A DNA stretch of 5,961 nt from Pseudobdellovibrionaceae bacterium (GTDB taxonomy: Bacteria; Bdellovibrionota; Bdellovibrionia; Bdellovibrionales; Bdellovibrionaceae). Of the stretch, positions 1-5,481 are shown piece by piece. The translations under genes and the position numbers were made by a program. Each line of letters starts with the position of its first letter. Within the stretch, counting starts at the first letter, position 1. The notes under the pieces were generated by a model that saw only the letters and a list, made by a program, of their open reading frames with translations, was not told the origin of the DNA and searched no databases. Where the stretch lies: NCBI GenBank assembly GCA_014376325.1, contig JACMRP010000082.1:1-5961 (forward strand), written 5' to 3'.

Positions 1-362
1 AAAATTTCGTTCACGCTAACGTTGTTCTTTTTCGCCATATCTTTGATTTCTTGATCGACACGTTCCATTGTCACGCTGTGATTCAAACGTTTTACTTCGG
101 ACTCCATGATCTTTTCGTTGATCAAGTAGTCTAACTGAACCTTGCGTTCTTTTTTCAGATCCTCAACAGATTTTCCGCTAGATAATAAAGCTTCGTCGAT
201 CATTGCCGGAGTTTTTAATTTGTGTTGAAGAGTTTTAAAGTCGGATTCGAGGATGATCTCGTTATTGATGATCGCAACGATGCGTTCAGCGATCTCAGCG
301 CTAGAAACAAGTGGAATTGCGAGCATCAAAATAAAACCTGAAAGACCCAAAAACTTATTCAT
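1..362 (-). CDS. surA: SurA-like periplasmic chaperone / peptidyl-prolyl isomerase, N-terminal part (truncated by window edge)
   Basis: SurA escorts unfolded outer-membrane proteins through the periplasm to the BAM complex. Only the first 120 codons are present; the gene continues past the left edge. Residues 1-22 look like a Sec signal peptide (MNKF, a hydrophobic stretch, then SSA before a likely cleavage site). Mature residues 24-120 resemble the SurA N-terminal chaperone domain: IVAIINNEIILESDF (28-42) parallels the VAAVVNNGVVLESDV segment of E. coli SurA, and IKDMAKKNNVSVNEI (106-120) parallels its IANIAKQNNMTLDQM segment. The parvulin domains would lie outside the window, so their number cannot be checked. 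The ATG lies inside the end of the preceding lipoprotein gene (8-base overlap, ATGAATAA), and GAGGG sits 6 bases upstream, which supports this start and implies translational coupling. Family assignment is strong; PrsA- or PpiD-like alternatives are less likely given the N-terminal match. Confidence 0.88.
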   Translation of the reverse strand, partial: MNKFLGLSGFILMLAIPLVSSAEIAERIVAIINNEIILESDFKTLQHKLKTPAMIDEALLSSGKSVEDLKKERKVQLDYLINEKIMESEVKRLNHSVTMERVDQEIKDMAKKNNVSVNEI

Positions 363-1326
363 TGTCAGCCCTCGTTTGAACGGTGATCGAACTGATCAGC
401 TCGTTATCCTTGAGGACTTTACTACTTCTGAGCTGGGCGTCCAACCATTTTACGAACTCCGCCTGTTCTCGCTGCCCCGTGAGTGCACGTACGACTTGAT
501 TACGCACCTCTTCTAAAGGTTGCGTCGATGCGGGAGCCTTTTTTTCGACCTTCACGATGTGGTAGCCGAAAGGGCTCTTGATTTGAGTAATGCTGCCGAC
601 ATTGGATTTAAACAGGGGGTCAAAAAAATCGACGCTACCGAGTTCGACCCAACCAATCAGGCCGCCCTGTTTAGCTTCTGGCGCGGTGGAATACTTTTTA
701 GCAAGCTCGCTAAAGTCTTTGGTCTTCGATTGAGTTTTTAGCAGATCTGCTTTTGCTTGGTCTTCGATCAAAATTTGGCGAAGGTAGATTCGATCCTTCT
801 TTTTAAACTGATCTTTATGTTCGTCATAGTACTGTTTGATTTCGCTTTCTGCCGGCGGCTTAAGACGCTCATTCAGTTTACCGAAAACCGCGCGTTCAAC
901 CATTGTGTATCGAAGCTCTTCGCGCCATTCTGAAAACGAAAGGTTTTCCTGAGCGAGCAAGCGCCTGAAAGAAAGATCGTCCGGATAGTTGGCCCGGTAC
1001 TTATCCACTTCTTTATCCAGATCTTTTTCGGCAATGGCGATGCTGTTCGCGCGTGCCCAATCTAGAGTCAGACCACGGACGATAAAAGTGCGTATTAAAG
1101 ACTCTTTAGTGCGGGCTACCGTTGAGGGGTCTTTCGCGGTGAGCGCATCGAGGTCTTTTAATTTGCGGGCAATCTGGTTCGAAAATTCTTTTGTCGTCAG
1201 GACGTGATCGTTTACTTTGACGACCGGCTTTGTCGATAGCTTCTGGTAGCTTGATGTACATGAAGCTAGGAAGATAAGGCTGAAAATAAAAAGCCCCGTG
1301 GTGGCGGGGCTCTTGCGATAGCTCAT
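355..1326 (-). CDS. Parvulin-type peptidyl-prolyl isomerase lipoprotein (PrsA/SurA-like)
   Basis: This 323-residue envelope protein probably helps fold exported proteins. The N-terminus is a lipoprotein signal: SYRK, a hydrophobic run, then lipobox LASC with Cys23 as the lipidation site. Thr24 follows; with no Asp at +2, the E. coli sorting rule predicts the outer membrane. Residues 34-155 form a helical SurA_N-like chaperone region (VVKVNDHVLTTKEF at the start). Residues about 178-263 are a rotamase (PF00639-type) domain with IYLRQIL (180-186), GGLIGWV (221-227) and FGYHIVKV (253-260). A C-terminal helix (270-302) follows. The histidine usual in the opening RxSHIL motif is Gln184, a variant also common in active parvulins. 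The start is supported by AAGGA 8 bases upstream, overlapping the TAA of the preceding gene. The stop overlaps surA by 8 bases. An intrinsic-terminator-like hairpin lies within codons 6-15. Single parvulin domain and lipidation make it PrsA-like in layout. Confidence 0.87.
   Translation of the reverse strand: MSYRKSPATTGLFIFSLIFLASCTSSYQKLSTKPVVKVNDHVLTTKEFSNQIARKLKDLDALTAKDPSTVARTKESLIRTFIVRGLTLDWARANSIAIAEKDLDKEVDKYRANYPDDLSFRRLLAQENLSFSEWREELRYTMVERAVFGKLNERLKPPAESEIKQYYDEHKDQFKKKDRIYLRQILIEDQAKADLLKTQSKTKDFSELAKKYSTAPEAKQGGLIGWVELGSVDFFDPLFKSNVGSITQIKSPFGYHIVKVEKKAPASTQPLEEVRNQVVRALTGQREQAEFVKWLDAQLRSSKVLKDNELISSITVQTRADNE
369..373 (-). promoter_or_regulatory. Shine-Dalgarno site for surA inside the upstream gene
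   Basis: On the minus strand GAGGG lies 6 bases before the ATG at 362-360. It is embedded in the last codons of the parvulin lipoprotein gene. Its good spacing supports the overlapping start, and re-initiation by ribosomes finishing the upstream gene is likely. Confidence 0.6.
1283..1311 (-). terminator. Intragenic terminator-like hairpin (possible attenuator)
   Basis: In the minus-strand transcript, AGCCCCG (1311-1305), a 6-base loop (1304-1299) and CGGGGCT (1298-1292) form a perfect 7-bp stem, followed at once by TTTTATTTT (1291-1283). This is the layout of a rho-independent terminator. It lies inside the parvulin lipoprotein gene, from codon 6 to codon 15, starting 15 bases after the ATG. 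On the plus strand the stem lacks a T tail, so any termination would act only on the etf-ppi-surA transcript. The stem is short and the T run is broken by one A, so it may be weak. Termination is inferred, not shown. Confidence 0.4.
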
Positions 1327-1337
1327 TCTAAAGATCC

Positions 1338-2162
1338 TTATTTAACAAGAGCGGGATTCGTTTTGATCGGATATTGCTTCTTTAATTTATCGAAATATTC
1401 GTTGAAGGCCTGTTTTCTTTTTTCATCAAAAACCGCCGCCCGAACTTGGCGCTTGTTCGCATCTTCGAAGCTGCGTCGTCCGGTCACCTTAATAACGTGA
1501 AATCCAAAAGGAGTTTCGATAAGGCCCTTGATCTCGTTAACTTTAGCGCTGAGGGCCGCATCGTAGTACGAAGGCACGAGAGTCACCCGTGACTGCCAAC
1601 CGACGTCGCCACCCGCCTGCTTGCTTAGTGGATCGTCCGAATACAATTTTACGAGTTCTTCGAATGGGCGCTTCGATTTTTTAACTTCTTCGTAAATTTC
1701 GGTGGCGCGCTTTTTTGCTTCCGCGACTTGTTCCGTGGTAGCGCCGGGCTTGAACTCAATCAGAATGTGGCTAGTGCGAATTTCCGGATTGTTTTTATAG
1801 AAAGCTTTCATCTCGGCATCAGAAACCTGGATTTTTTGAACACGTTGACCAAGATCTTTTTCTAGCAGCGCTTTGTACATTTCTTGTTGAATCCGATCAA
1901 TCACCATCGGATCACGTTCGAGATTGCGCTTTTGTGCCTCTTGCAAACCAACTTCGTAACGAACCATGTCTTCTAGGAAAACAGACTTTGCTGGAGGATT
2001 GAGCGTCTGGGTTTTGACCTCGTTGTACTTTTTATTGAACTCATCCACGGTGATGTTCTTTTTGCCCACGGTGGCGACAACGTCGGAACCTTTTTGTGCA
2101 AAAGACATCGAGGTGGTCAAAATTAACGCGCTAAATATACAAGTCAGTGAGGTCAAGTTCAT
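1338..2162 (-). CDS. Periplasmic parvulin-type peptidyl-prolyl isomerase
   Basis: This 274-residue protein probably catalyses cis-trans isomerisation of prolyl bonds in exported proteins. A Sec signal peptide spans residues 1-22 (hydrophobic core, then SMSFA before Gln23); Cys8 sits in no lipobox, so a soluble periplasmic protein is expected. Residues 27-115 form a helical N-terminal segment beginning VVATVGKKNITVDEF, as in SurA/PrsA relatives. Residues 127-228 are a complete rotamase domain: IRTSHILIEF (128-137) with the conserved His132, YSDDPLSKQAGGDVGW (174-189) and FGFHVIKV (219-226). A lysine-rich C-terminal helix follows. The start has AAAGGGA about 10 bases upstream and AAGG almost touching the ATG. 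A 59-base gap separates it from the acyltransferase gene upstream; the parvulin lipoprotein gene begins 11 bases after its stop. The family is clear; specific clients are unknown. Confidence 0.88.
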   Translation of the reverse strand: MNLTSLTCIFSALILTTSMSFAQKGSDVVATVGKKNITVDEFNKKYNEVKTQTLNPPAKSVFLEDMVRYEVGLQEAQKRNLERDPMVIDRIQQEMYKALLEKDLGQRVQKIQVSDAEMKAFYKNNPEIRTSHILIEFKPGATTEQVAEAKKRATEIYEEVKKSKRPFEELVKLYSDDPLSKQAGGDVGWQSRVTLVPSYYDAALSAKVNEIKGLIETPFGFHVIKVTGRRSFEDANKRQVRAAVFDEKRKQAFNEYFDKLKKQYPIKTNPALVK

Positions 2163-2218
2163 ACCTTAAAAGTCCCTTTGAAAAGTTGACGACATACCAC
2201 ATTAAAACGCTAGCACCC

Positions 2219-2232
2219 GGTTCAGGGTTCAG
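2219..2232. repeat. Perfect 7-bp tandem duplication over the acyltransferase stop codon
   Basis: GGTTCAG occurs twice back to back on the plus strand (2219-2225 and 2226-2232). The first copy contains the TGA stop (2222-2224) of the minus-strand acyltransferase gene. Because 7 is not a multiple of 3, loss of one copy would shift the frame past this stop and extend the protein by about 30 residues into the start of the parvulin gene. Such a short repeat may be chance. Confidence 0.5.
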
Positions 2233-2866
2233 CAATGACTTTAAGGGCTTGCTCTTTTGCGCTGTGCAAGAGCGATTCTAATTGTTCTGCAAGAGCGGGG
2301 TCTCTTGGATCCTGGTCTTTAGTCACGGCAGGCAATGGACCCGCCCAGTGAATCACAATCTTCGCGAATGGCTTTGGAAAATAAGTTTTGTTCCAGGATT
2401 CCGGAAACTGAATTGCGCGATCAACACTGACACCAGAATAATAAATTGGACAGTGAAGCAGTCGCGATAATTCAAAGACGCCGGGCTTTGCTTTATAGAT
2501 GGGACCTTTCGGACCATCGACGGCAAAGCTGCAGTTCGAACCCGCCCGCACCAAACGTATGAGCCCTTTCAAACCACCGACACCGCCCCGGGTGGAAGAG
2601 CCAAAACTTGTTTTGGCGCCGAGCAATCGTAGGATAACATCCATCATCTGGCCGTCGTCACTTTGTGACGTCATCGTTGCGATTTGATAACGACTTGTAA
2701 GATGGAGCAGTGCGATCTCATCGCCGTGCCAGTGCGCCATCAGAAAAGGGGCCTTGTCCTTCATGGCTTGTTTCATAGCTTCAGGCTCGTGAATACGGAT
2801 CCGCCAAGTTAGGCCGATCAAGCGATACGCGAACCAAATTAGAAAGCCGAGGATATATTTTCTCAA
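2222..2866 (-). CDS. DUF374 / lysophospholipid acyltransferase-like membrane protein
   Basis: This 214-residue protein matches the style of the DUF374 (PF04028-type) family, distant relatives of glycerolipid acyltransferases that are thought to transfer acyl groups to lipid A precursors or other lipids. Residues 1-22 form a hydrophobic N-terminal anchor. HWHGDE (45-50) fills the place of the acyltransferase HX4D catalytic box. A GSSTRGG segment (about 89-95) leads into an amphipathic helix, and DGPKGP (about 117-122) is the family's hallmark. Length is typical. The start is a TTG just one base after the etfA stop, with no clear Shine-Dalgarno site; the frame is blocked upstream by a stop at 2900-2902, and no ATG or GTG lies between, so TTG is the best choice and translational coupling to etfA is likely. 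The alternative, an internal ATG at residue 31, would remove the anchor. Substrate cannot be told from the sequence. Confidence 0.82.
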   Translation of the reverse strand: MRKYILGFLIWFAYRLIGLTWRIRIHEPEAMKQAMKDKAPFLMAHWHGDEIALLHLTSRYQIATMTSQSDDGQMMDVILRLLGAKTSFGSSTRGGVGGLKGLIRLVRAGSNCSFAVDGPKGPIYKAKPGVFELSRLLHCPIYYSGVSVDRAIQFPESWNKTYFPKPFAKIVIHWAGPLPAVTKDQDPRDPALAEQLESLLHSAKEQALKVIAEP

Positions 2867-2867
2867 G

Positions 2868-3836
2868 TTAGTGCTTGAGGACTTTTTTGAACTCTTCGGT
2901 CAACTTCGGAATGATCTCGAAAAGATCGCCGACGATACCATAAGTAGCCTTCTGAAAGATCGGTGCGCCGGGATCATTATTGATCGCGACAATCACCTTA
3001 CTTCCGCTCATTCCGGCCAAATGTTGGATTGCGCCCGAAACACCGATCGCAATGTACAATGTGGGAGCCACGGTCTTGCCCGTCTGGCCGACCTGCATTC
3101 CGTGTGGAACCCAACCAGCATCGACGACCGCACGAGAAGCCCCAACAGTTGCGCCAAGAACTTCTGCTAGGTCGTTTAAAAGTTTAAAGTTACCCGCCTC
3201 TTTCAATCCGCGACCGCCGGAAACAACGATGTTCGCCTCAGTCAGATCTAATTTTTCCGATGTGCCTTTGACGATTTCTTTGATCAGAGTTTTTAAATCC
3301 GGTTTTGCTAGAGTGTGCTCAGTAACGGTTGCAGATTTTGAAGCGTCTGCGGCGTTTACCGGCAACTGATTCGCGCGCATCAAGACGATTTTGATCGGAC
3401 TGTTTTCAAAACTGGCCGTGGCAAAGGCCTTGCCCGAATACATTGGTTTTTTTGCGGTGACGTTATCGCCAGAAATTGTCAGCTCGGTGCAGTCAGACAC
3501 AATTCCTGTTTTTAGGCGAGCAGCCATTTTCGGAAAAATATCTTTCGCGGCGCTCGTCGCGGAAGATAAAATTATTTGTGGCTGTACTTTTTCGATAACC
3601 ATCGCCATTGCCGCCGCGAAGATTTCGGGATTATAAGCATCCAGCGACGAGTCCTTTACGATATGTACTTCGGACGCTCCGTGATGCCCCATTTCGACCG
3701 CGGCGGCATCTGCGCCCGTTCCGAACGCAAAGCCAACGACCGTATTTCCAGATTTTTGAGCCGCTTGTAAGAGCTCCATAGCGCCGCGCTTGAGGGCGCC
3801 ATTTTTATGTTCAGCAAAAACTAAAATTTTAGACAT
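2868..3836 (-). CDS. etfA: Electron transfer flavoprotein subunit alpha
   Basis: EtfA carries the FAD of the soluble EtfAB heterodimer, which accepts electrons from acyl-CoA and related dehydrogenases and passes them to ETF:quinone oxidoreductase in the membrane. The 322 residues match the usual length. Residues 1-185 are the ETF-like N-terminal domain (MSKILVFAEH start). The C-terminal FAD-binding domain shows VVSGGRG (204-210, with Arg209), GASRAVVDAGW (232-242), QVGQTGKTVAPTLYIAIGVSG (248-268), GAIQH with His272, and NNDPGAPIF...YGIVGDLFEIIP (286-310). These are the classical FAD-contact blocks and none is broken. TAGGAG lies 5 bases before the ATG and overlaps the etfB stop, so the two subunits are co-translated at matched levels. 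The acyltransferase gene starts one base after its stop. No acyl-CoA dehydrogenase, ETF:quinone oxidoreductase or fixC/fixX gene is in the window, so its electron donors are unknown. Confidence 0.97.
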   Translation of the reverse strand: MSKILVFAEHKNGALKRGAMELLQAAQKSGNTVVGFAFGTGADAAAVEMGHHGASEVHIVKDSSLDAYNPEIFAAAMAMVIEKVQPQIILSSATSAAKDIFPKMAARLKTGIVSDCTELTISGDNVTAKKPMYSGKAFATASFENSPIKIVLMRANQLPVNAADASKSATVTEHTLAKPDLKTLIKEIVKGTSEKLDLTEANIVVSGGRGLKEAGNFKLLNDLAEVLGATVGASRAVVDAGWVPHGMQVGQTGKTVAPTLYIAIGVSGAIQHLAGMSGSKVIVAINNDPGAPIFQKATYGIVGDLFEIIPKLTEEFKKVLKH

Positions 3837-3844
3837 AAATACTC

Positions 3845-4621
3845 CTACAGAACTTTCGCTTCATCACGAAGCAGTTTTACTAGCTCAGTAGCCTGAGCGG
3901 CGGCATCTCCGGAAAGCATCTTCACCGCGGGTTTATCCGCCGGCAAACTTAACTGAGAGTATTTCACTTTTAAATCAGATGGCGGAATATTTAGTGAAGC
4001 GAATTCAATTTCTTTTAAAACCTTTTTCTTCGCCTTCATAATTCCTGGAAGACTTGCGTAGCGAGGTGTATTCAAACCTTTGTTTGCTCCAATAACGGCG
4101 GGAGATTTTAGGCTTATAATTTCTTTTGCGCCGCCCTCGATGTCGCGGTCTACCGTGATGCCCTCTGGCGACATCGCGAACTTCGAAACGACCGTCGCGT
4201 GGGGCGCACCGAGAAACTCTGCTAACATCTGGGTGACCGATGAGGCGTTGTCATCAATCGCAAGTTTGCCGGTGAATATAACATCCCCGCCGCCTTCAGC
4301 TTTGATAACTTCGGCAAGCGCGCGGGCGGTAGAATAGGAGTCTAGGTTCTCTGGAGTATTTACGACGATACCTTCGTCGGCGCCCATCGCGAGCGCCGTG
4401 CGCAAAGATTCCGAAACTCGTTTACCTGGACCAACGCTCATCACAAAAACTTGTGATCCAGCATTCGCATCGCGAAGTTTGACGGCTTCTTCGATCGCGT
4501 ATTCATCGTATGGATTAATGACCCATTTGATTCCGTTAGGATCAATTGTTGAGGCGTCGGGGCCAATCTTAATCTTCGTTTCCGTGTCCGGAACTTGTTT
4601 GATACAAACAAAAATTTTCAT
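3845..4621 (-). CDS. etfB: Electron transfer flavoprotein subunit beta
   Basis: EtfB pairs with EtfA; in classical ETFs it binds AMP and carries the loop that docks onto partner dehydrogenases. The 258 residues fit the family. Visible blocks are MKIFVCIKQVPDTE (1-14), INPYDEYAIEEAVKLRD (35-51), ALAMGADEG (76-84), GKLAIDDNASSVTQMLAEFL (118-137), the signature VDRDIEGGAKEIISLKSPAVI (157-177), and NTPRYASLPGIMKAKKK (184-200), which corresponds to the partner-recognition loop and lysine cluster. The context (no fixCX genes) and the general resemblance to mitochondrial-type EtfB suggest the ordinary non-bifurcating class; this is inference. GAGG sits 6 bases before the ATG. It is the first gene of the minus-strand array and faces sdhC across a 166-base region. 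A stretch after residue 205 varies in the family and offers no further clue. Confidence 0.97.
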   Translation of the reverse strand: MKIFVCIKQVPDTETKIKIGPDASTIDPNGIKWVINPYDEYAIEEAVKLRDANAGSQVFVMSVGPGKRVSESLRTALAMGADEGIVVNTPENLDSYSTARALAEVIKAEGGGDVIFTGKLAIDDNASSVTQMLAEFLGAPHATVVSKFAMSPEGITVDRDIEGGAKEIISLKSPAVIGANKGLNTPRYASLPGIMKAKKKVLKEIEFASLNIPPSDLKVKYSQLSLPADKPAVKMLSGDAAAQATELVKLLRDEAKVL

Positions 4622-4644
4622 TTAAAACCTCGTTCGTTCTTTGT

Positions 4645-4673
4645 ATCTTAAAGGCCTTCTTCGGCAAACTGAA
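4645..4673 (-). promoter_or_regulatory. Weak candidate promoter for the etfB-etfA operon
   Basis: On the minus strand TAAGAT (4650-4645) is a possible -10 box, with TTCAGT (4673-4668) 17 bases upstream as a poor -35 box. It would start transcription near 4638, giving a leader of about 17 bases. No better sigma70-type promoter was seen for etfB, so this operon may rely on an activator or another sigma factor. Confidence 0.2.
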
Positions 4674-4694
4674 AATTGGCAACTTAACCCGCCG

Positions 4695-4705
4695 CGAAAG
4701 TTTCG
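4695..4705. promoter_or_regulatory. Short palindrome upstream of the sdh promoter (possible operator)
   Basis: CGAAAGTTTCG is a perfect odd palindrome (5-base arms around a central base at 4700). It ends 10 bases before the -35 box of the sdhC promoter and also lies upstream of etfB, so a protein bound here could affect both directions. It matches no regulator site I recognise and could be chance. Confidence 0.2.
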
Positions 4706-4715
4706 AAAAGCGCCG

Positions 4716-4744
4716 TGGACAAGCGTACTTAGCGGGAGTAAAAT
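4716..4744 (+). promoter_or_regulatory. Sigma70-type promoter of the sdhC-sdhA operon
   Basis: TGGACA (4716-4721) matches the -35 consensus at five of six positions. After a 17-base spacer, TAAAAT (4739-4744) matches the -10 consensus at five of six. Transcription would start near 4751, giving a leader of about 37 bases before the sdhC GTG. Position, spacing and both boxes agree, so this is the best promoter in the window. Confidence 0.65.
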
Positions 4745-4775
4745 TAACTGAAGCTCAAATGACAATTTAGCGGAC

Positions 4776-4781
4776 AAGGGG
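4776..4781 (+). promoter_or_regulatory. Shine-Dalgarno site fixing the GTG start of sdhC
   Basis: AAGGGG lies 6 bases before the GTG at 4788. The identical AAGGGG with the same spacing precedes sdhA (5470-5475), so the two subunits appear to be initiated by matched sites. This decides for the GTG over the first in-frame ATG at codon 20, which would cut into the first membrane helix. Confidence 0.7.
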
Positions 4782-4787
4782 TTCTTT

Positions 4788-5471
4788 GTGTCTCTTTCAT
4801 CACCTCATGGTTTTTTGACGTCGACCATCGGCAAAAAATATCTCATGGGATTGGCTGGAATCATCTGGGCAGGATTCGTCTTTGCTCACATGGCCGGCAA
4901 TCTTTTAATGTTCATTAGTGCGGACGCTTACAACTCTTACGGCCACGCGCTGACCAGCGGAAACATTATTTATGTTGCGGAAGCCGTTCTGCTAGCCGCC
5001 CTCGCGCTGCACGTCTATCTTGCAATCAACTTGACTCTGCAGAATCGTGCGGCCCGCGCCGGTGGCGGATATGCGGTCAGTCCAAAGGGTGAAAAGAAAG
5101 CGCGTTTCGGTTCTAAAACAATGGGAATTCAAGGCACAATCATTTTGGTTTTCATCATCCTGCATTTGATTACTTTCAAGTATGGCGAGCGCTTTGAAAC
5201 GACCGTCAACGGCGTCGTCATGAGAGACCTTTTTAAACTGATGGTTCAGGTGTTTCAGCAACCTGGGTACGTCGTCTGGTATTTGGTTTGCGTGGTTCTC
5301 TTAGGAATTCATTTAAGTCACGGTGTTGGCTCCGTCTTCCAATCTTTCGGCTGGATGAATGGCCGTTACCAACCAATGCTCAGAAAACTGAGCGTCGTCT
5401 ATGCGGTTGTTGTGGCGCTCGGATTTATCGCTCAGCCAATTTACGTTTATCTCTTCGCGAGACAAGGTTAA
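4788..5471 (+). CDS. sdhC: Succinate dehydrogenase cytochrome b558 subunit (di-heme membrane anchor)
   Basis: This membrane subunit anchors succinate dehydrogenase (complex II) and passes electrons from the catalytic SdhAB part through haem to quinone. The 227 residues fit the single-polypeptide b558 family of Bacillus, Wolinella and related bacteria rather than the separate SdhC and SdhD of E. coli. Five membrane segments are seen at about 18-42, 60-83, 113-131, 160-183 and 202-224. Histidines in the first four, His34, His75, His126 and His175 (His178 is close by), are the probable axial ligands of two b haems. The loop after the fourth segment, [20 protein letters not shown] (181-200), is also family-like. 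The start is GTG with AAGGGG 6 bases upstream. sdhA follows after 10 bases. Di-haem enzymes of this type are often linked to menaquinone, but the quinone cannot be read from this sequence. Confidence 0.93.
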   Translation: MSLSSPHGFLTSTIGKKYLMGLAGIIWAGFVFAHMAGNLLMFISADAYNSYGHALTSGNIIYVAEAVLLAALALHVYLAINLTLQNRAARAGGGYAVSPKGEKKARFGSKTMGIQGTIILVFIILHLITFKYGERFETTVNGVVMRDLFKLMVQVFQQPGYVVWYLVCVVLLGIHLSHGVGSVFQSFGWMNGRYQPMLRKLSVVYAVVVALGFIAQPIYVYLFARQG

Positions 5472-5481
5472 GGGGTGCAAA

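Noticed and set aside
253..741. Two plus-strand open frames (253-516 and 520-741)
   Set aside because: Both are antisense to the parvulin lipoprotein and surA genes, whose domains and signals are clear, and neither product resembles a known family.
2186..2210. Plus-strand TTGACG as a -35 box
   Set aside because: No acceptable -10 box follows at 16-18 bases and it would only drive antisense transcription into the acyltransferase gene.
2163..2221. Intrinsic terminator or internal promoter in the gap between the acyltransferase and parvulin genes
   Set aside because: No stem followed by a T tract and no promoter pair with acceptable boxes were found; only a small palindrome near GCTAGC.
2980..3369. 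Long open frame on the plus strand (129 codons)
   Set aside because: It lies wholly antisense to etfA, whose protein is conserved throughout; the antisense product has no recognisable domain or hydrophobic pattern.
4737..4765. Minus-strand TTGTCA (4765-4760), 17 bases, TTTACT (4742-4737) as an etfB promoter
   Set aside because: The -35 box is good but the -10 box lacks the key second-position A, and it overlaps the much better sdhC promoter in the opposite direction.
4759..4770. Three-codon ATG-ACA-ATT-TAG reading frame in the sdhC leader as a regulatory leader peptide
   Set aside because: It has no Shine-Dalgarno site, no repeated codon and no alternative RNA hairpins around it; a chance frame this short is common.
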